A DNA stretch of 64,000 bases from Absidia repens (GCA_002105175.1 MCGE01000012.1:248001-312000); one strand, 5' to 3'; shown: positions 22,776 through 35,589, counted from the stretch's first letter. The notes: a model not told the origin generated them from the sequence alone. A program made the numbers and translations.

Positions 22776-23485
22776 GACGTTGTGGCCAAATTGTATGTGA
22801 TCGCTGCAGTTCTCATCGTGTCCGGCTCCCTGTGGAAGAAATCATTGAAGATCCATTGATATCCACTTCGCATTATCCAATGATTGCTTTGAATCCTCAG
22901 CGGGTGTGTGAATCTTGTATCCGTATTCCAATCAAGGCCATTGAACCAACCAACACATCTAGATATTCGTCACAAAACAATAGCAGCAATGATTATTCTG
23001 GCAATTCAACAACGATTGGCTTTGGTCATCGCCTTCTTCGACCAATGAATATGGAACGAACAAATAGTCAACAGAGCTTCATGACTGAATGTCCTGTCTG
23101 TGGTACTGGGTTACTAGGAATGGGCAAACAACGACAAGAAAATCATTTGAATCAATGTTTGAATGCTGGAAGCCCTACCGTACATCCTCCCCGATATATC
23201 AGTAAGCTTTTTTTTTTTTTTTTTTTTTTTAATACCTTTCCATTTGTATTAGCGAATGAAAAATATTTAATCTTCTTTTATGTACAAATGATAGTATATA
23301 CTTTGACGGAAGGAACAACTCAACTAGGTGATGAATGCCCGATTTGTTTCGAGGAATTCGAGGTGGGTGACAAGATTGCTAGGATGGTCTGCTTATGCTC
23401 TTATCATCGCCACTGTCTTAGTGACTGGTTAGAACGTGGAAAGGGATGTCCTATTCACTATGATTCAAACTTTGGTGCCTACTGA
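21167..23485 (+). CDS. FYVE-UBZ-RING protein, Pib1-like E3 ligase
   Basis: Three exons (21167-22677, 22777-23201, 23295-23485) join to 708 residues. The first 475 or so are acidic, Ser/Thr/Asn/His-rich and disordered. From W478 comes a FYVE finger (WESD start, RRHHCR core split by intron 1, CGQIVCDRC, final RVCESC), which binds phosphatidylinositol 3-phosphate on endosomes. Near 607-633 a C-P-V-C ... H-x3-C motif fits a Rad18-like UBZ ubiquitin-binding finger. The C-terminus (about 660-700) is a RING finger: CPICFEEF, then C-L-C-SY-H-RH-C, then C-P-I-H. FYVE plus RING is the layout of yeast Pib1, an endosomal and vacuolar ubiquitin ligase; the UBZ call is by pattern. The start is the first in-frame ATG. 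A polyadenylation signal lies near 23659. Confidence 0.85.
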
Positions 23486-23855
23486 AATACCGTGTTTTAT
23501 TTTATCCATGCCCCCTCCATCCCCACTCTGTTGATTTAGTGCCATTCGCCCCTTTTATTATTATGCTAGCTTGACTTTGTTTTTAATACCTTGTGCAGTA
23601 TCATCATCACCCTCACTTTTTTTATTTTTACTTTATCAAGATCAATTTTTTGAGCTGAAATAAAAATATTTTCTTTTTGTCTCATCCAATTACAATATTA
23701 TCATATCATATGTAGGACTTTTTCGTCTTCGTTTTCCTTGTAGTTGAACCTATTTCCTATTTTGTTTTATCTTGAAAAAAACTCCGCCTCAAGCAAGTTT
23801 GTAGTCTTTTTCTTCTTTTCCCTTTGGCTTTTTTTTTTTTTCCATTTGTAATGAT
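23486..23855. other. Intergenic, UTRs only
   Basis: 3' flank of the FYVE-RING gene (AATAAA near 23659) and T-rich promoter DNA of the NAA50-like gene. Nothing else was seen. Confidence 0.55.
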
Positions 23856-24649
23856 ATGAATCACCACTTGGTAGTCTCTCAGCAATCGTTTACAGACCCT
23901 TCAACTACCTCACCATCACCGTCCGTTATACCTCCCTCCATCATTCCTCCCTCACCTACGATACACTTGAAAAACGTATCGTCATGGAACGTAGACACAC
24001 TGAAGAAACTTCATCTCACCCTCTTCCCTGTGCATTATAGCGATTCTTTCTATGAACAGGTTCAAAACGTAGGCGAATTCGCAAAAGTTGGTAAGTTGCA
24101 AAACAACATAAATGACCAAAAAAAAAAAAAAAAGAACAAACGATTATACGTATTTGAATATATGAAAAGCAAGAGGCCATCTTTTGGGTCATTGTATTCA
24201 ATCACATTCACTGACGATTTCGCTTTCTTTTTCTTCTTCTTCTGTTGCATACGATATGTGTGTATGTGATAGCTTATCTGGATAGTATTCCTGTGGGAGC
24301 TATATGTTGCCGCATCGAACCAGAGTTACAACAAGAAGGGAAATACCGTGTATATATCATGACGTTGGGTGTATTGGAACCCTATCGACGAAGGCGACTC
24401 GGTCACTTGATGCTTCAACATATTGTGGATCAGGCGCAATTACAACCGACCATCACTCGAATTTATCTTCATGTCCAAGTCCTCAATACCACTGCTCTCT
24501 CTTTTTATCACTGTCATGGCTTCCAAAAGGTGGCTTTGGCAAGAGACTACTATAAGAATATTCACGACAAAGACGCTTACGTTGTGGTCAAAAACATTAC
24601 CCATGGTGCCCCTTCTTCTTCTTCTTCTTCTTCCAATACCGATTATTGA
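23856..24649 (+). CDS. NAA50: N-alpha-acetyltransferase 50-like (GNAT)
   Basis: Two exons (23856-24090, 24273-24649) encode 203 residues. NAA50 (San) acetylates protein N-termini starting with Met and also lysines; it associates with the NatA complex on ribosomes and has a role in sister-chromatid cohesion in animals. Visible GNAT features are the acceptor-side segment LFPVHYSDSFYEQV (the NAA50 signature LFPVxYNDxFY), the beta strand YIMTLGVLEPYR, the acetyl-CoA loop R-R-R-R-L-G near residues 116-121, and the NTTALSFYHCHGF motif near the C-terminus. The first 35 residues are Ser/Pro-rich and the last ones a Ser run, both extra to the usual core of about 160 residues. The intron ends in ATAG and restores AYLDSIPVGA in frame. 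A polyadenylation signal is at 24767. Confidence 0.9.
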
Positions 24650-24899
24650 CACATCTTTTTATTATTATCATTTTTTTTTGCTTGTTTGTGGGCATATCCT
24701 TTCACTCTTTATCGTGTATTCCCACTTGATATTCCCTTTTTACCAAATCCCCCTTCTTTTCTTATCAATAAAAATCTTTTATTTTACTGTCTATTATTGC
24801 CTCAGTGTTGGTTCTTTTTTCCATGGTGTGTTTTATTCTAGTGAGATGATTCATTCAGTGCGATTATACTTTTAGTCGAAGAATTCCATTCACCCAGTT

Positions 24900-24940
<41 letters not shown>

Positions 24941-25372
24941 GCTGTTGAAACTATGCAATCTAATATATCTCTTTGTGATAATATAAAAAGAGTCCACACA
25001 TCACATATAGAATACACATGTTCATACACACAAAATCCATACACTACATATTTAGTCATATACACATTCAGATATTGATACTATTCATCTATAATTTTAT
25101 TGATCCCTACTTTTTTTTTCCTACAAAACTATATAACAAAACTAAATACTAAAATACTAAGATAAATAATAATACTATAAAAACCAACAATCCAGTGGAA
25201 GTTTTTTTTCATGTTATCATTGTATAGTTGACTATGAGGGTGATGATATCGATGATGGTAATGATGATGTTGTTGTTTGTTGTTGTTATTGTTGTTGTTG
25301 TTGTTGTTGTTGTTGTTAATGATGATGATGATAATTTGTTGCTCCTACTGTAATCGATCCAAATTCCTCGAC
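24650..25372. other. Convergent 3' region with a 37-nt T tract
   Basis: Between the 3' ends of the NAA50-like (+) and BFR1 (-) genes. It contains AATAAA at 24767, a pure T run of about 37 (24902-24938) and GTT/GAT microsatellites near 25250-25335. No gene was seen. Confidence 0.6.
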
Positions 25373-27174
25373 TTATTCGGCCTTGGTTTCTTCTTGGGTC
25401 ACTGCAGCATCAACATTATCAGCGGTAGCGGTGGCGACAGTTTCTTGTGCATGGCTGTTGTTCTTGTTTTCTTCCTCTTGTTGTTGTTCTTGTTCCGCCT
25501 TGATTCTTTCTTCTTCCTTTTCCTTTTCCACCATAATAGCAATCTTAGCTTCCGCCTTCTTCTTGTTCGCTTCCGTTTGCTTGGGTTGTTCATCGATATA
25601 GTATTGTTTGCGTTCCTGCAGTTTTTCCAAAGTGCTGGGGATTTCCGAAATCTTGGTAGGGACAGTGACCTTGATTTCGAAGAAGCCTTCCATCGTCGCC
25701 AAGGGCAATTTCAACGTATCGGCAGTAGTTTCCTTCTTGACAGTTTGTTTCTTTCCGCCCTTGCCCTTCTTCTTGCCACCACCTACAAAGTAATCTTCGT
25801 CCGACTTCTTGGAGAGCACCATGTCTTCAGGGAGAGCATCCACTTGACGAGGGCTACCATTGGCAGGGGTCACAGGAGTAGGGGTAGACGCACCGGACTT
25901 GTCTTCTTGTTGGTTCACAAAGCCTTGTAAAAAGTTGGACAGGTTTCCGCAGAGGTTGATTTCATGTTCAAAAGCAGGTAAAGACGCCAATTCCAATTCT
26001 TGCTTGAGTTGTTCTTGACGTTTTTCTTGTTCTTGTTGGATCTTGAGTAATCGATCTTGTTCACGCTTGGCTTCTCTGTGTTGTCGGACAGCAGCATAGT
26101 ATTCATCATTGGCTTTGCGGTGACCATCCCGTAAGGCACGCAATTGATCGAATTCGGTATCCAAAAGACCCTTGAGGCGAGATCGTTCATCATACAACTT
26201 GTTGCGAGCTTCGCGTTCTTGGGCAGCAGTACCAAAGAGTAGCTTGAATTCAGCATCCAATTCTTCATAACGTTCACTGAGTTTCTTGGCTTCCGAGTCA
26301 TCGATGTTCTTTTTGATTTCATTGTGAATTGTGCGTTCCTTATCAATAGCCGCTTGTTGTTCATCCAATCCTTCCACTTGTTGTCGACTTCGCTTCAGTA
26401 AAGAAATTTCATTGATCATCTTAATTATTAAGAGAAAAAAAAAACAACGCCATCATCAGTAACGCTATATTTCCTACATGCACCCTCTTTTTCGTGTCCA
26501 TATACCTTCTTTTCTTCCACTAGCCGCACACCAGATTCAATGCTTTGCTCCAATTCCCTATATATCATTTTTTTAAAAATAAAAACTACGGTTAGAATGT
26601 GTCTTAGATTGTTTCATGGAGCAACTATTTGACTTTACCGAATACGATCATCCACTTCGGCAACTGATTTGTAGGGTACCTTTTGTTGGAATGATTTGAC
26701 TTGACCAACCTACGCACACAAAGAAAAAATAAAAGGGGGATAGGTATAAAGATGTTAAATCAATTGGAATAAACACAACAATACCGTTTCCTCTTACCTT
26801 CTTCTTGATGGAATCATTGATGGCGTCTAATTGTTGATAAACAGCTTGACGTCCTTGTTTCAAGTTGCCTTGCTTTTCACGGAGATCAGCGAGTTCAGCC
26901 TTGATTTCTTCACGACGGGTATTGTCTTGCTTGGCGGGAAGCTTATTAATCTTGTCCTTGACGATATCCTAATAAACAGTATCCAGATTCGCAAAGGGAA
27001 TCAGTATAAGCTTTACAAGCTAGATTGTATTTCTTCCTCTCCGTTATAATGACTTACGTTTTGTTTCTTCAATTTATCGATGCGTTCATTGATGGCTTCC
27101 AACTCCTTTTTGAAAGCAGCTTCATCAGGCTTCTTGAGATTCTTGTTGGTGTTGCGGGCGATCGCGTCAGACAT
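25373..27174 (-). CDS. BFR1: BFR1-like mRNP/ER-associated coiled-coil protein
   Basis: Five exons (27174-27058, 26968-26798, 26709-26639, 26557-26506, 26419-25373) join to 485 residues, close to yeast Bfr1 (470). Bfr1 associates with polysomes and mRNPs at the ER and affects secretion and nuclear segregation. Most of the protein is predicted coiled coil rich in Lys, Glu and Gln, starting with MSDAIARNTNKNLKKPDEAAF and KELEAINERIDKLKKQ. Mid-protein there is a Gly/Lys-rich link (VGGGKKKGKGGKKQ), and a conserved segment FEIKVTVPTKISEIPSTLEKL follows. The C-terminal tail is acidic, Gln/Glu-rich. The family call rests on overall architecture and the N-terminal motif. It is divergent from the flippase gene across 1.3 kb. 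Confidence 0.85.
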
Positions 27175-28504
27175 AGTGTTCGTGATGGTGATGAGGAGGG
27201 GAATAAAAAGATGAAAAGAAACGAAAGAAAAACAAAAATAAGTGGAGAGTGATGTCGCGCCGCTATTGGGCGCCGGATTTGTAAACCCCGCTTAAGGGTT
27301 TTTTTTTATCATTAGGTGGCTGGAGAAAATGATTCCTCTACCGTTAACATGTTTGATATGGACAGCTAGTTATCGTTTGCATTTTTTTTTCTTGGTGATA
27401 TTCTAACATATAATATGGATCTGATTTTGGTAATATGCTCCATACTAATGATAATTTAGAAAAGTGGATGTCACAACATCTTCCTTCGTTATCGCCCTAC
27501 TGTCTTTAAATCGGTACTGCAATATGACTCTCTTTCATTGGCCAGAATAAAAAATAATAAAAATGTAACCAGAGACCAAGGTAACCAAAGTAAAAGGGTG
27601 TGGAATCATTTGTTAAACAGAACTAGTATTGTATCAACTCCAGATAATTCCAATCATTTGGAAATAAATGTATTGTCAATACCAATATGCCCCCTTTTTT
27701 TGTTCCTTCCGAATTATTTTCTGGTCGGAGACGAATGCGAGAAAAACACTACTGATGATAAATCAAATTGACAGAAAAGATCGTCGCTCACTGGTTTCCA
27801 AGCTTGCCAGCCAATCACAAGCTTTTCGGCGGATACCTAATTTATCCGTACTTGCTTTTTTATGGAAGATTGAATTCGGTAAAGGGCGCTAAAATAAAAA
27901 GAATCAAGAGAGAAAAATAACGATAATTATAATGATAATAATAATGCTAATAATAATAATTATAAATAGTAGAAATAAGTGATAGCATACTTCAAACATT
28001 TTAAATGTCCCGTTATAGCATGATAATGAAAAGATGAGAGTATATCATGAATTGCTTTCGCTAAAAAGTAATCTTCTACTGTTTTAATGGGAAAATAGGC
28101 CAATCAATTATCCGTGCGGCTACCTTTTTTTGGTGGCACCAATCCCGGGCTTTAAAGTTTTTTCTTATTTGACCTTTTTTCTTTTTCTATTTTCCCCTTT
28201 TTTACACTGCTTCTTTTTACTTTTTATTTTTATTTTTTATTGTGGGTCACGCTTTCCTCTTTCGCCCAGATTTATCTTCCTTATACTTCTTCTTGTTTTT
28301 GTTTTTTTTTTTTTTTGACCCAGCTTGGTCTTTTATTCACTCCTTTTCCCTTTCTATCCCGCGCTTCTAGTTTTATGTTACTGAATTCACTCTTATTGAT
28401 ACAAGTAACTTGAAACAATTACCACACTCTTTATTCTATCCTTTTACATTCCTTCCTTTATTACAAAAACCCTGCACGCCCCTTTATTTCACTTCTCTTA
28501 CACA
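27175..28504. other. Divergent promoter region (BFR1 / flippase)
   Basis: Intergenic DNA with an AATAATAAT-type microsatellite near 27915-27965 and a long pyrimidine-rich block (28160-28320) upstream of the flippase start, probably its 5'UTR or promoter. No additional gene was recognised. Confidence 0.55.
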
Positions 28505-31500
28505 ATGACTCTGAATCCAACAGCATTACTGCCACACAAACTACGACCATCAAAGAAGCACAAAAATGACGACGAAGAGGACGACGATCATCCAAAGGAA
28601 ATACAACGTACTGAATCGACTTCCTCTTACATGCAAAAACGACGCAACATTTATGTCAACATGGAACTACCTGCTTCAGAATACGACGAAAAAGGACAGC
28701 CCATTGATCGCCATTATGTCAGTAATCGAGTACGAACTGCCAAATATACTATCCTCTCTTTTGTGCCAAAAAATCTATTTGAACAATTTCGTGCCATCGC
28801 CAATATCTACTTTTTATTCTTGGTGATTCTTCAATGCATTCCTATATTTGGTGTGACGGAACCTGCGGTGTCGGCTCTTCCTTTGATTGCTATTCTCATC
28901 ATTACTGGTATCAAAGATGCCTTCGAAGACTGGAAACGGAATCAAAGCGACCAGCGCGTGAACCATGCTCGAACTCGGACTCTCCACAACTGGCGCAACG
29001 TCAACATACCTATTGAAGTCAGAGGTACGTGGTACTTTTTGTATGTCATTTTGGGTTTCTTTTGCTCTTTGGTTGGTGCTGAAAACAAATTCACTCATTG
29101 TTATCGTACATCACGAGGCTCCAAAAAAGATAAATCCAACAATATCAGCAACAGCAGCAACGACATCAACAAAGACAGCAACGAAACTATATTGGACAAC
29201 TCACCTGCCGCAGCTCCAGTAAAACCAAGTCCATTACAACAACAGCCTGTAGTGACGGAACCAAAGCGATTGTTAACAACAGTGCGACAACGATCCGATA
29301 CGCTTCGATCTGAACTCTCCAGTATATTCAAGCCCAACAAAAGCAAACCTTACCGACCGGGAAATATCCCTCACTCTGTCCTTTATCGTACTGCGACCAA
29401 CGAAACAGGTGCTGGAAATGCAACACAGACCTCTTTGGCTGAAAACCTTGAAGACCAATCCCTTTTTGGTGGCCGACGACCTTCAAATCATAATCTGACT
29501 CGGATGCCAACAGGTGGTGGCGGCTGTGTGCATCCCAACTGTGATACCAAATGGAAGGATATCCAATGGCAAGATCTCCATGTGGGTGACTATGTGCAAA
29601 TTCGAAACGACGAAGATGTCCCTGCTGACGTGGTGGTGCTCTCTACTTCCGAAGATGACAGTCTTTGCTACATTGAAACCCAAAACTTGGATGGTGAAAC
29701 AAATCTCAAGGTGCGCCAAGGACTGGAAGGAACGGCAGATATTCAGACGGAACACGATTGTGAACAAGCCAGCTTTTATATCGAAAGTGAACCCCCTCAT
29801 GTCAACCTTTATCAATATAGCGCAGTCATGCGGTGGACTATCGACTCCAAGGATACTGGCACCATGCGATCTGGCGTCTCTCATGAAAAATCAGATGCCA
29901 TCAGCTACAACAACATTCTTCTTCGAGGTTGTGTCTTACGGAATACTGAATGGGTGATTGGGATTGTGGTCTACACTGGGAATGATACCAAAATCATGCT
30001 CAACTCTGGTCAAACTCCATCCAAACGAAGCAAAATGGCGAAAGCAACCAACCCTCATGTAAGTTTATAAATGTGATGTCCCCCCCCTCTATCTTATTGA
30101 CTATCATGTGCTCACATCTCCTTTTTAGATTATTGCCAACTTTGTTATCCTTGCCATTCTATGTATTGTCAGCTCAATTATCGATAGTGTCCAATTCAAT
30201 GCAAGCGGCTCATCAAGGAAATTCGACTTCAATATCGAAGGCTCCAATGGTTCCTATTCTGGTTTTATTACGTTCTGGTAAGCAAATGAATAAAAAACGG
30301 AAATACAAAAAAGGCAATGATCTCATGCATGTTTTGATTTTGTTTGTGTTTCAGGGTTACTCTTATCTTGTATCAAAACATTGTCCCTATTTCATTATAC
30401 ATTTCAATCGAACTTGTCAAATCGGTCGCTGTAAGTATATATAAATTACCATCACCATTACCGTCATCATCTCATTTTGGCCATTTTCTTTTCTAAATAT
30501 AGGCTTACTTTATTCATGTGGACATTGACCTTTACCATGACGAAACTGACACTCCATGCATTCCGAAAACGTGGAACATCTCTGATGATCTTGGACAAAT
30601 TGAATACGTATTCTCCGACAAGACTGGCACTTTGACTCAAAATGTGATGGAATACCGAAAATGTACAATTGACGGAGTTTCTTATGGTCTCGGCAAAACT
30701 GAAGCTCAAATGGGTGCCGCCAAACGTGCAGAAGACCCACTGAAGAAAAATGTGGATGGAATGGATTTGGACCTGGAAGACCATGAAACTGGAGTGACTT
30801 TGGATGCTGCTGACAACACTGACGAACTGGCAGAAGCAAAAAAGGAAATGTTTGAAAAGCAAGCCAGCCTATTCAAAAACACACATATTGGACCCAACCC
30901 TACCTTTGTTGACCCTCAAATTTTTGAAGATCTTGGCAAGAATGACCCTCATGCCCATGCTGTCCAACACTTCCTTCTCACCTTGGCACTTTGTCATACG
31001 GTGATTGCTGAACGACCTGATCCCGAAAACCCTGACCTGATTGAATACAAGGCGCAAAGTCCTGACGAAGCGGCTCTGGTGGCAACGGCGCGTGACCTTG
31101 GGTTTGTTTTCCTTGGACGCGAGGGTAGCACAGTGCATGCGGAAATCAAAGGTGAACGAAAATCATTCGATATCCTCAATACCTTGGAATTCAACTCGAC
31201 ACGCAAACGGATGAGCGTGATCATCAAACCTCACGACAGTGACAAGATTGTACTACTATGCAAAGGGGCTGATTCGATTATTTATGAACGACTCTGTGAC
31301 GATTTTGGTGACCAACATGATCTGAAGGATGCTCAAATGAAGCTTCGGGAAACATGCTCGGAGCACTTGGAAAACTATGCGAATGAAGGTCTGCGGACTC
31401 TCTGCTTGGCCTACCGACTTATTGCCACTGCCGACTACTTGCCCTGGCAGAGACGATATCAAGAAGCAAGTGCTAGTATTGTCAATCGGGAAGAACGTGT

Positions 31501-33022
31501 GGAAGCTGTTAGCGAAGATATCGAAAAGAACATGCTTTTGATGGGTGGAACTGCTATTGAAGATCGATTACAAGATGGGGTTCCTGAAACCATTGCTGAA
31601 CTGGCGAAATCTGGCATCAAACTCTGGGTGTTGACGGGTGACAAGACTGAAACTGCAATCAACATTGGATTTGCGTGCAATTTATTGACGACGGATATGG
31701 AATTGATTGTGCTCAAGGCAAGCAATCGTGAAGAAACCAAGGAACAACTTGTCGCCGCCTTAAAACAAGCAACCTCAGCAAGCAGCGACGAAGGCAAAAA
31801 TAACTTGGCGCTTGTCATCGATGGTACGACACTCAAATATGGATTGGAAGCAGCAACAAAAGATATGGTTTTATCGCTAGGTATGCTCTGCAAAAGTGTG
31901 ATTTGTTGTCGTGTCAGTCCCAAGCAAAAGGCGCAGGTGGTCCGTCTGGTCAAGAAGGGCTTGAAGGTGATGACTCTTGCTATTGGTGATGGGGCCAATG
32001 ATGTATCTATGATCCAGGAAGCAAATGTTGGCGTTGGTATCTCTGGTGTGGAAGGTCGACAAGCAGTCATGGCGTCCGATTATGCTATTGCTCAGTTCCG
32101 TTTCTTGCGAAAACTACTACTGGTCCATGGCCGCTGGTCTTATATCCGTACTGCTGAAATGATTATGGGCTTTTTCTTCAAGAACATTGTATGGACTTTT
32201 GTCTTGTTTTGGTATCAAATCTTTTGTCAGTAAGTATAATGAAAAATGAGAGAGGACACAATACATATACAAAAAAAAAAGGGCTAACGTATTCATTGTC
32301 ATTGTAGGTTCAATGGTACAATGATGTTTGATTATTCACTGGTCACTTTGTACAATTTGATTTTCACTTCACTGCCGATTGCCTTCTTGGGGATTTGGGA
32401 TCAGGATCTGGATAGCAAGACAACTTTACGATATCCTGAATTGTATCGCATGGGTCTTCGAAATGACAAATTCAAGACTTGGCACTTTTGGGGTGCCGTT
32501 GCAGACTCAATATATCAGTCCGTGGTGTGCTTCTTTTTCCCTTATATGCTCCTAGTGGCAGGTGGTGTTGATCCTACCGGACATGACGCCAATGGTGTTT
32601 ACGAAATTGGTACTATTGTTTCTGGAATTGCTGTGTGTGTGGCCAACTTTTACGTCGCCTTCTCCTTGTATAGTCACACGTGGATCCAGGTTCTGATTAT
32701 ATCGTTGTCCATTCTGGTCTATTATGCTTTTATCGGGGTATATTCGCAATTCAATACATTCATTTTTGCGGGACATGTCCGATTATTTGGCACGGGACTC
32801 TATTGGCTGGTTATGATTCTCACTGTTGTGGCAGCGTTTATACCTCGGATTGTAGTCAGTCACTACCTCCACCAATACTATCCTTACGATAACGACGTTG
32901 TGCGTGAGATTGAGTTGGTTCTCAAACGTAAAGAAAATGGTGGCAATAGCAATGCTGAAGAGGATGACATGGATCCTACCTTTGATATCAAAATGGAAAA
33001 CAGGCAAATTTCTTCTGGCTAA
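28505..33022 (+). CDS. P4-type ATPase, Dnf-like phospholipid flippase
   Basis: Exons are 28505-29024, 29118-30058, 30129-30277, 30355-30430, 30503-32229 and 32308-33022, giving about 1375 residues. P4-ATPases move phospholipids from the outer to the inner leaflet of plasma, Golgi or endosomal membranes, usually with a Cdc50 partner. Visible features are the N-terminal NRVRTAKYTILSFVPKNLFEQF motif, the actuator DGET in NLDGETNLK, the phosphorylation motif D-K-T-G-T-L-T at about D601, ALVIDGTTL, the hinge GDGANDVSMI, and the final ten-segment membrane domain. A long Ser/Asn-rich linker with a C-V-H-P-N-C motif precedes the actuator domain. The segment 29025-29117 is stop-free and was treated as an intron because it would add an extra hydrophobic span. 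Dnf1/2 subgroup is inferred from the linker. Confidence 0.9.
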
Positions 33023-33485
33023 CACCCTCCCATCCTCTTTTTTATTATTATTATTATCATTATTATTATTACTCCTCATTGTATTAGTTTATCTTGTGCT
33101 TTTATTGTCTTGTTTTGATATTTTATATTCACTATTGTATTTCTTTTTTTTTCACTTTATTGTATTTTTACTTGTATTGATCATTCTTCATTATCTTATT
33201 TCCCCTTTTCAATTGCCCTACTAGGTCACTTTTTTTATCGTCTTTAATTCCTTCCCTCCCTTTATCCTTTTACACTCTCATATATTGTAGCCTTATTGTT
33301 TTTTTTTTTATTACTTCATAGTTTAGATTTGATGATATATAATAATAAAATTTGCCGAATTTTATGATGATCAAGTGCATGTTTTTTATATTTGAAACTC
33401 AGGGGTCGAGATTTTTCCTTTTTTTTTTTTTGATCAGAAGAAATTTATTTCTCTTTCTTTATTTTTACTTTTTATACAGATTATC
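33023..33485. other. Intergenic between flippase and RER1
   Basis: 3' flank with an AATAATAAAATTTG signal near 33341 and a short T-rich promoter for RER1. No gene was seen. Confidence 0.5.
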
Positions 33486-34502
33486 ATGAACGATATTACT
33501 GGGGAAAACGAAGGCACAAGCAATAACATATTACAACAAAAGACTTTATTAGAAAGAGTAAGTTTTTGTAAAAAAAACAAAACAAAAAAAAAGAACAATG
33601 GTACGGTTTAAATTACTTGTGTAAGAGCTACGGGAAGGATCTTCATCTCTTTCTTTCTTTTTTACCTATGGAAACAAATAATTTATGAAACAATTGGTTT
33701 TTGCTTTTAGATCTTTTCCTTTAACAGCTTGCCGTATTAACCACACCTTTTCTTTTACTTTACGTAGAGATTTCAACACTTTTTGGATGAAGTCACACCT
33801 TTTGCACAATACCGATGGATTGCCACAGCTGTTCTCCTTGTTTTATTCATGCTGCGTATCATCCTTGCTGAAGGCTGGTATATAGTCACGTAAGTTGGCA
33901 TATGGGTTATAGTTGGGTAAAAGAAATCTCCTTGGCTACAATATTATGCTGAGCATGCCTTCTTGGTTTTGTCTTTTTACTATAGGTATGCGCTCGGGAT
34001 TTATATGTTGAACTTGTTTTTGGCCTTTTTGACACCAAAATTTGACCCATCAATGGAAATGGATACAGAAGAGAATGAAATGGAGGAAGGACCCTCTCTT
34101 CCAGTCAAGAACGATGAAGAATTTAAGCCCTTTATTAGACGTCTTCCTGAATTCAAATTTTGGTAAGTTCACACCCTAGGGGAAAAATATGGGTGACTGG
34201 GGGGGGGACTGGGATAAATTGCCATAATCGGGGTAAGCATCCGTTCAAACACTTAACAATGTCACTGTCTTTTTGCACGCAATAGGTATGCTGTCACCAA
34301 AGCCACTGTAATTGCCTTGTTTTGTAGCTTCTTCAGGATCTTTGATATTCCTGTATACTGGCCCATTTTACTGGTGTACTTTTGCGTCCTTTTTGCCATC
34401 ACTATGCGTCGCCAAATTAAACATATGGTAAAATATCGATATATTCCTTTTGATCTCAACAAGCGTCAATATGCCTCTGGAAGCAGCAATAGAAGCAAAT
34501 GA
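33486..34502 (+). CDS. RER1: RER1 Golgi-to-ER retrieval receptor
   Basis: Four exons (33486-33557, 33768-33889, 33986-34162, 34286-34502) encode 195 residues, the normal RER1 length. RER1 is a cis-Golgi membrane protein that binds transmembrane segments of escaped ER proteins and unassembled subunits and returns them in COPI vesicles. Hallmarks are QHFLDEVTPFAQYRW, YALGIYMLNLFLAFLTPKFDP, an acidic link (EMDTEENEMEEGPSLP), the RRLPEFKFWYAVTKA block, and RQIKHMVKYRYIPFD near the C-terminus. Four hydrophobic spans are visible. Junctions restore T-Y and W-Y codons split by introns. It lies about 460 nt downstream of the flippase on the same strand. A polyadenylation signal is at 34766. Confidence 0.95.
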
Positions 34503-35585
34503 TGACCGTGGCGTCTTCAGATATTAGTATAGTTTAGTTCAGTTTAGTGTACTCTCAGTCACGCACCCATTCTTCCCTGCACTTTTTTCTACCATCTTTC
34601 TGTCACCCTCCCATTCTTCTTTTGCCTTTTACTCTATTTAATATTCAATCATCAACACATTCGTCCCTCCACTTTCACTTTATATTACCTTTTTATCATC
34701 CGCTCCCCCATTTCCCCTCTTTGTACTTATTATATTATTTGAATCAATACGTGAATACAATATAGAATAAAATAAAAGCCTTTTTATTAGTATTTGATGA
34801 TTTTATTTGGTCCAGTTTTGCAATGTGTTGTATCATATATATGTATAACTAAATAACGACATTTCTGAATTAATATAGATGGATGTTATGCATGCAGATA
34901 TATCTGAAAGATTTACAGTAGGAATAAACATTAACAATACCTGGAATAGGAGGTTGTTTTTTTTTCTCTTTTTTTTTTGGACTTCCTAGACATCATTCAT
35001 TTTCGACGGGGGACCAGTGGGTGAAAATAAAGTCAAATCTGGGTGAATTTTCCTTTATGTAGTTGAGAGATAGCACTTTGAATTATTGATTGATTAATAT
35101 CAAAGATAGAGTTGACCCAGGATATAGTTTCATTTCGAGTCCAGAGAGTTGGGATTGGCATTTGGAGTGATAGCGGACTAAAGGCAAACAAGGAAACTGG
35201 CCTTTTAAAAGACCTTTTTAAGCTATGCATTGAAATTCAAGGGTGCAGATATTTTGGTGGCACTGATCTGGATTTTGTTTTTCCCTTATTTAATGTTTTA
35301 ACAACATCTTTTTGCCTTCCCTTTTTCTTTCTCTTCTATTTCTCTCTGCCTATTTGACACTGCTCAATTCTAACACTTTTCCGTCAATCTACTTTGTTGC
35401 CAGGTTTTTCTTTATTTTTTTTATTTTTTTTTTCACATGTTTGACAGTTATAATAATAAAGATGTTATGCCTTCAACAGTCAGATTTTATCTCATATATT
35501 TACAAAAACAGATCAGCACGATTGAGTTCAACAGGCGGGCTGATAATTAAGCGGCCACCCCTGGGCACGTTTTTTACGGATAAGT
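34503..35585. other. Intergenic, no firm gene
   Basis: RER1 3' flank (AATAAA at 34766-34771), then A/T-rich DNA. A minus-strand frame around 35033-35180 (containing NETISWVNSIFDINQ) has some coding character but no start context, splice partner or recognised family. Confidence 0.4.
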
Positions 35586-35589
35586 ATAA

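Noticed and set aside
25277..25930. 217-codon plus-strand Leu/Phe-rich frame
   Set aside because: Antisense of the BFR1 coiled coil; Lys/Glu codons read as Leu/Phe/Ser.
31459..32070. 203-codon minus-strand frame
   Set aside because: Antisense of the P4-ATPase hinge region.
35033..35230. Minus-strand frame with NETISWVNSIFDINQ, faintly like an EB1/calponin segment
   Set aside because: Only about 40 residues, no splice partners and too little similarity to name.
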